From Leucogyrophana mollusca (taxonomy: Eukaryota; Basidiomycota; Agaricomycetes; Boletales), in assembly GCA_021014945.1 (NCBI GenBank), contig MU266592.1, positions 1-36,256 of the forward strand: a stretch of DNA of 36,256 bases, given 5' to 3'. This document shows positions 31,356-36,256 of this stretch, piece by piece (position 1 is the stretch's first letter; the number at the start of each line of letters is the position of its first letter). The translations under genes were made by a program, and so were the position numbers. The notes below the pieces were generated by a model that ran no database searches, was not told where the DNA came from, and saw only the letters and a list, made by a program, of their open reading frames with translations.

Positions 31356-32049
31356 TCAATTCGAAGTCACGAGCATGGGAGGGAGCGTCGGTAGCGACAT
31401 CGGCATCAGGGTGGGCGGTGATATAGTCCGAGGTCGCTCGGCGTGGACACGATGAGGGAAGGCGGTCGCTGTCGGTGAGTTCTGTGGTGTTTTACGGCGA
31501 ACGTAGGATGATATAGGTGTGCTCGCGGGTCGCTCCCGCGCAAAGTTTAACGAGGGAGGTCTGCGTGGTACCCGTCGAGGTGACGGTGGGTGAGGCGAGG
31601 TCGACGACTACGAGTGCTGAGATGAATAGGTGATAAATGATGTGAACATAGGGACATACCCTCGAAGTATCTTCTTCATCAGCTTGACTAAACGTCAGGG
31701 ATGGGACACTGTTCAGCCTAGAAGATGACTGGAATGACGATCAGCCATGCTTGAGGAAGCGTCGGAGATAATCGGAACATACACTGGCTGAGATATATGG
31801 CGAGTATCGTACTGCACGATGGCGATGGCGTCTTTCGGACTCGGTATCTCGAACAGGTGAGTCCGAGGAAAGGTTTACGGAAGGCGAAAATGAAGGGCTG
31901 CAGCCCCGCATCGAACCCGAGAGAGATGAGGAAGATGAACAGGAAGAGCCCGAGCGAGAGCGTGCCCTTGATTTGTTCGATGTAGACGATTTTGCATCGT
32001 CGATGCCCAAGGAAGCCATAAGCTCGATGAAGGAGGGAAGGGCAGCCAT
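31356..32049 (-). CDS. Ser/Pro-rich protein of unknown function, 195 residues
   Basis: I do not recognise a named family with certainty. Exons on the minus strand: 32049-31783, 31728-31660 and 31607-31356, joined in phase 0 over introns of 54 and 52 bases with GT-AG ends. The start MAALPSFIELMASLG is hydrophobic and helix-like; the rest is Ser-, Pro- and Arg-rich and probably disordered. Short ordered words include RYSPYISAS, STPISSYVRRKTP and a C-terminal SLPTLPPM. A simpler reading without introns gives only 102 residues, ending in an apparent stop at 31741 that lies inside the first intron. Similar small proteins with this N-terminus are, from memory, widespread in mushrooms. No function is proposed. 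It diverges from RPB12 across 861 bases. Confidence 0.65.
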
Positions 32050-32910
32050 GGACGTCAAGAGAGCAAGGTAGTCGAGCGAGCAAATCGGACCATGGCGTTA
32101 TAAAAGCTCGGGACAGGCGCCTTGGATACGCCCCACGGTTGTCAGGTATGAACGGTCGTCAACATCGATACATAAGTTAACCTTGAGGCGTTATTCTTTG
32201 GTAGACTCAGGAGGCTAACAATAGGGATCAAGGTCGTCGGCAAGGAGATCATGCTTGGACTGCCAGAGCGCCCGACACAGCTTTTTTTCGTCATGCGGGT
32301 CCGGCAATCGAGCTCGCCACTGGGAGTTCGAGTACTTGGCTGAAGAAGCTGGCACAGGCTTCAGCGTTTCAACCCATGATTTTCCGTAATTCCCTGTGCA
32401 AGGCAGGTGCAGAACATGACGGTATTCTCGTCAGGAAAAAGATCTCGACCTCGGAATACCGGGCCAGAGCTCCCAACGTTGCGACGCACGAGCGTCCAAG
32501 CCTAATTCACCATGATACGGTAATCTTGCTACCATCCCTCGACATGGCAATGCAAATATGGCCCTGTAAAATGCAACGAAGGGGGAAACGGTTTAGCAAC
32601 TGTTAATAGAGTGGCATGATTTGTCTCCACAAATCCCATTACCGTTCCCATCATCATTGGAGGATCGCCAGACAGGACTGGCATTTGTTGAGATGCACGA
32701 CTTGAACGTCATGGTAGCACAGCGACAGACAGCGACCGGTAACAGCGGCAGCTCATCCGGGCTGTGTCTTCTGTCGAGGTCACTATAGCAGTCTCTCGAA
32801 ACTGGCAACAGAAGAGCGCCGCCAAAAAAGTCTTTGCCGCGGCTAAAGCCGCGGTATCCCACGCCCCTGGACGGCTGTCGTCAAACCCGAGTTTTTCGTT
32901 TTCACCTGCA
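32050..32910. other. Divergent intergenic region upstream of RPB12
   Basis: 861 bases between the Ser/Pro-rich gene and RPB12. It contains the perfect 18-base palindrome at 32837-32854. The frame upstream of RPB12 stays open back to 32764 but has no ATG, so it is not counted as coding. Confidence 0.5.
32837..32854. promoter_or_regulatory. Perfect palindrome upstream of RPB12
   Basis: CCGCGGCT, AA, AGCCGCGG: two perfectly complementary 8-base arms around AA, 57 bases before the RPB12 start codon. It could form a GC-rich hairpin in the 5' UTR or be a symmetric binding site for a dimeric regulator such as a zinc-cluster protein. The regulatory role is inference. Confidence 0.45.
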
Positions 32911-33237
32911 ATGAATCAGCCTGGCCCACCAAACGCGCACAGCGGGGGAGGGGGAGGGTATATGCCCCAACCTCGGCAAGAAATGGAGTACATATGTGCA
33001 GGTAAGCATATACAGGGCGAGACGCATTGCAGCAATCTGACCAGTGACTGCCGTGATCGTGAAGATTGTGGCGCCAAAAACGAAATAAAGTCAAGAGAAC
33101 CTATCCGTTGTCGGGAGTGTGGCCATCGCATCATGTACAAGAAGAGAACAAAAAGAAGTTTGTTGTACTTCCTGAAACATGATCCCGCGGTTTACTCATG
33201 TATCCTATCTGTAGTGGTCCAATTCGAGGCTCGGTGA
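32911..33237 (+). CDS. RPB12: RNA polymerase I/II/III common subunit Rpb12
   Basis: Smallest zinc-binding subunit (RPABC4) shared by all three nuclear RNA polymerases. Exons: 32911-33001, 33065-33157 and 33215-33237, 68 residues. The N-terminal tail is Pro/Gly-rich (residues 1-20). The zinc ribbon uses Cys29, Cys32, Cys46 and Cys49 in [13 protein letters not shown] and [12 protein letters not shown]. The C-terminus is the near-invariant [15 protein letters not shown]. Both introns interrupt conserved words, and only their removal restores them, including a last exon of 23 bases. Single-copy essential gene in known fungi. Confidence 0.97.
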   Translation: MNQPGPPNAHSGGGGGYMPQPRQEMEYICAGKHIQGETHCSNLTSDCRDREDCGAKNEIKSREPIRCRECGHRIMYKKRTKRSLLYFLKHDPAVYSCILSVVVQFEAR

Positions 33238-33422
33238 CCAGACCAGCTGCTAAACGACGCCCAGACGTCACCAGCAACCCCACTGTACGCCGTGAATCGA
33301 TGATCTAATACGATGTACTAAAAGTAACATACACGATCCAGATATTAATTAGGTTGTTTCATCACTATGATAAGGGATATGCGCCAGCACTGCCCAGCTC
33401 CTAGACGATATTCACCAGCAAA

Positions 33423-34162
33423 TTACCAACGCCCCAGTTGCTTAAACCACAAGTTCAGTAGACACGTCACGACGATCCGATCTAGCATTGTTTCGGCGCG
33501 AGGAGCCACACTAAGGATCTGTGTGTCTTGTGACCAGTTTGCGATGTGCTTGTCTTTGGAATCGATGCACTGGGGTTGGGTTAGAGGAGGCGCTCGATAG
33601 TGAAGCCAACAATACTTACAAACATGTCAGTCCCATTCTCCGAAATCTTCCATTTGTATTCTGAGCCTGCCACTTTGAACCGGCGTGATCTAAGTTCCGC
33701 GATCGTCAGTGCTGGTAACGTGTCTTTACAAGCAGGCCAGCTTACTGGCTCGTCGCATTCTTTACCTTTCGCAAATCTTTAACCGGAACCTGATGTACAG
33801 GGGGATTTTATAGCGTCTTCCAAGTAAGTGAATCAGGGAACCCACTTCATCGATGCCGAAGTAAACCGTCGCGTTCGTGTTTGACGTCCACTCGATCTGC
33901 CCAGCAGTCTCAAACACCAACGTTATCAGATTTTTTCGATGGTATGTTGTTATCCCAGTGGCTAGCCCGGTCATTGGATGCAAGAACTTGCACCAGCGTC
34001 AGCTCTGATCGCCACACGTGGGGGAATCTGAGTATGCTGTACCTTGTACAGCTCTAGTTCTCCGGTCGATCCCTCGATGACCTGGTACACTCGGAACGTC
34101 CGGATGTCAGCATTTGACGAAATGGGGTACACAAAGCGGAGAACGATGTCACTGGCAGACAT
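33423..34162 (-). CDS. DUF6593-domain protein (copy 2)
   Basis: Second, divergent member of the DUF6593 family. Exons on the minus strand: 34162-34043, 33986-33846, 33789-33746, 33689-33620 and 33569-33423, 173 residues. Landmarks are MSASDIVLRFVYP, an early FRVYQVIEG strand, TTYHRKNLITLVFETAG, QIEWTSNTNATVYFG, SRRFKVAGSEYKWKISENG, and the closing DRIVVTCLLNLWFK. The third exon is only 44 bases; its donor was chosen at CA/GTAAGC because the other nearby donor breaks the frame before SRRF. Four of its introns are 50-56 bases. It converges on RPB12, with 185 bases between stops. It is too diverged from copy 1 to be a recent duplicate. Function unknown. Confidence 0.85.
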
Positions 34163-35235
34163 ATTTCAAAAAATGAGTTTTTCCTGTACGGACAAGGTAT
34201 GGTATGGGAGATGGTTATGAGCCAGCGAAATTGGCTTCCATCGCACTAGGCTGGCGGGTGCACGGACGCCGGCCAGATCTCAAATCTGTCCGTGTCTTAT
34301 TCCGGGGGCTGACGCCATGGAGCAGACTTCAGCAACTTATTGCAGCAGGAGGATATTTGCGGCTTAGCTCGATCCGAGAAGACGGTTGGGAAGGCAGAGT
34401 TCATATCAAAAACCAGACGCCAGTGTGGGGCTCGCCCGTTGCAAGGGATTCAAGCACTCCATTTCGCCATTGAGAAGAACGGTAAGTAGCGATTGCGAAT
34501 TTAGACGGTACAATGAGGCAGCCCGTGGCAAATATACGTGATACCCACAAAGTTCTTGCTCAAAGATAGCCCGTTGAGCACCGTAACGGGCCCACAGGAG
34601 GAAGGGAACTCGAAGCTGTAGCACATTGAACCCGAGAGTGATCGTTATCGATGCAAGATATTTCGGTGGAAATAGATATCGGGATGGAGCTTGGGCTGTA
34701 GATAAGTTATATCTTGTCACAGGGTGACCGCTGGTAACATATACATGTTGCTGCTCGATCGATTTCTCCGGAAATAAAACCATATATCCACTGAGACTCT
34801 GACCTAGCACATACTGTGCTAGAGACGCAACTGATAATTCGAGAGGAACATTACTCCGAGTGCTTTCAGCCCGGAGCGTGAAGTGGGGTTGAACAACTTT
34901 TCCGAGGCGGTAGTGTTATTTTTAGAACCTTCAGTGAAGATGTGGTCAAGGTTAAGTAGTAAGAGGGTTGGCTGAGCCGAAGATAAGCCAGCTGGGAACC
35001 CATGATCGTGAGGCCAGGGTGGTCATCCGACAGCTGGCACCATGCCAAGCCACCTCAGCCAAGTTTTAGCACTCGAATCCTTGCGCACTAAGTAAATCCT
35101 GAGGCACCGGAGGTTGAATATCGAGTTTTGAAATATTGATCCCCCGTATAATTGACGCATCGGCTGTCATGTTCGCTTATGCCTTGCTCTGGCATGCAGT
35201 TGGCGTCCATGCTGAACGGGAAATGCAGGAAGAGT
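34163..35235. other. Intergenic, no supported gene
   Basis: Between DUF6593 copy 2 and the partial membrane-protein gene. A 134-codon open stretch on the minus strand (34406-34810, no ATG at its start) and an ATG-started 89-codon stretch on the plus strand (34204-34473) overlap each other. Neither has a motif I recognise. The left end should carry the copy 2 promoter. Confidence 0.45.
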
Positions 35236-35920
35236 TTACTGTGCGTGATGTACTGCTTGCACTGTGAGGGGCTTGACAGATAGTATGGTCGGGCTACGGA
35301 AGACGGCGTGGATGGCGAGGGGTGCTCGGATTGTTTCTGATTCGGAGCCCACCTCCTCGAGAGGGGCGGTGCTTGTGGCAAATCGAAGGTCCGAAACGAC
35401 GGCGGAATTGGAATCAGCGTTGTGCATCCAGGCTTTTCCCTGTGAGACGCAGAAGATGATAAGGAGTGGTGCGATGATCTTTGCGGTGAATGAGGATTAC
35501 AGCACCGCGCGAGACTTCTTGGATCGCACCTGTATCTGGCATAACGAGGCCAGGAATACGGATTGAACTGGGCTGTCGACAGCGTAGAGCACGAGGAAGA
35601 GAACAGCCCACGACACGTACAGACCGGATGACTCTATCGTCATGGCGGCAATACGCATGTATGGCGATGCGTGGCCTGGACCTAAAATGGTGTGATACCT
35701 TTCAGTATGCGGCACCGGGGCCCATAGATGCTTTCCCACTCACCAAAGACACTATTCAACCGCCTCTGATGCACAAATACTCTTGTCACCACTAGTATCG
35801 CGGAAATGATGCCGAGGGAAACCGTAAGCGCAAAGAAAACGATCGCATTTGGGGTGGAGCTTCGTGAGTAGAATGCCTCATCCACAGCGGGGGAGCGGGC
35901 CATGAGGTAGATCGGTGTCA
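35236..35920 (-). CDS. C-terminal part of a multi-pass membrane protein (partial)
   Basis: Three exons on the minus strand, 35920-35744, 35681-35530 and 35478-35236, encode about 190 residues with at least three hydrophobic segments. These lie around AIVFFALTVSLGIISAILVV, GLYVSWAVLFLVLYAV and IIAPLLIIFCVSQG, followed by a hydrophilic tail beginning GKAWMHNADS. This matches the C-terminal half of the unnamed seven-transmembrane proteins that are abundant in mushrooms, which I know only as hypothetical proteins. The exon at 35920 opens at an acceptor (GTGTAG) in a phase that needs an upstream exon, but the sequence to its right is AT-rich and I find no exon with a start. The gene is therefore either continued beyond the window, with a long intron, or truncated. 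Confidence 0.6.
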
Positions 35921-36256
35921 CTACACGGCCACCTGCGGTATTTGAATTCTAGATATTGTGCGAAAAGGATGTAAATGATATGTAGGGCGGTCCAGGCCTG
36001 ATATCTGTGAGATAATTCAGCAATATATTATAAATTTATCTTGTAAATACACGGATGCAGATCACGGATCAATATCCCGGACAAGTTATTGCTGCTATAT
36101 TTGTGACACATGGCGCCGAGGTCGCACAGGGCTCGGTGATATATTTCGGACAAATATACTGGGGATGTTGGGGCTGGTATATCTGTCATATATATGAATC
36201 ACACATTGGAGCGATATATGTTCGATATCTCCTCGATATATGAATCATCTAGATAC
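35921..36256. repeat. AT-rich region with short repeated words
   Basis: Many ATAT runs. The 12-base word ATATATGAATCA occurs at 36190-36201 and 36236-36247, and CGGACAA recurs in two similar ATAT-flanked settings near 36078 and 36147. It looks like noncoding or repeat-derived DNA and interrupts the expected 5' part of the membrane-protein gene. Confidence 0.5.

Noticed and set aside
31741..31782. Early stop of the Ser/Pro-rich gene at 31741
   Set aside because: The stop lies within a 54-base GT-AG intron whose removal opens a longer conserved-looking frame.
31895..31925. tRNA B-box-like GGTTCGATGC on the minus strand
   Set aside because: No matching A-box, acceptor stem or cloverleaf could be drawn, and it lies in a coding exon.
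32764..32910. N-terminal extension of Rpb12
   Set aside because: The upstream frame is open but begins with GTG and has no ATG; Rpb12 is normally about 60-70 residues.

Overview
This is eukaryotic DNA, most likely from a basidiomycete fungus of the Agaricomycetes type. The genes are dense and lie on both strands. Nearly all are split by many short GT-AG introns of about 48-65 bases, and the products include typical basidiomycete families: two DUF6593 proteins, a Tsp2-type tetraspanin, a GH128 glucanase and a fungal oligopeptide transporter. I saw no bacterial operons, rRNA, tRNA, CRISPR array or intact transposon. All gene models were assembled by hand from the sequence, by joining exons so that reading frame, splice consensus and family motifs agree. 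No database search was run.

Layout, left to right: an unassigned leader (1-1495); an oligopeptide transporter (+, 1496-4358); a short-chain dehydrogenase (-, 4667-5722) with an 8-base microexon; a C2-domain, proline-rich, ingression/Fic1-like protein (+, 6502-8939); a 127-residue two-membrane-segment protein (-, 9269-9847); two WD40 genes in head-to-head orientation (-, 10229-12890; +, 13162-15890) that are paralogues; a gene-poor 1.7 kb; mitochondrial ribosomal protein uL11m (+, 17562-18061); another gene-poor 1.35 kb; DUF6593 gene 1 (+, 19414-20281).

The second half holds an AhpD-like gene (-, 20748-22307) with a minisatellite in one intron; a secreted GH128 glucanase (-, 22801-24131); a two-RRM RNA-binding protein (+, 24856-26065); a GPATCH11-like G-patch/DUF4187 protein (+, 27458-28833); a tetraspanin (-, 29226-30501); a 195-residue Ser/Pro-rich protein of unknown function (-, 31356-32049); RNA polymerase common subunit Rpb12 (+, 32911-33237); DUF6593 gene 2 (-, 33423-34162); and the C-terminal part of a multi-pass membrane protein (-, 35236-35920) that runs into AT-rich repetitive sequence at the right edge.

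The genes do not form a recognisable pathway cluster. They mix housekeeping functions (transcription, mitochondrial translation, RNA binding) with surface and nutrient functions (peptide uptake, cell-wall glucan hydrolysis, tetraspanin, septation). The most interesting points are the divergent WD40 paralogue pair with SUMO-interaction-like motifs in both disordered halves, the 8-base microexon that carries the catalytic lysine codon of the dehydrogenase, two GC-AG introns, and a perfect 18-base palindrome just upstream of RPB12.
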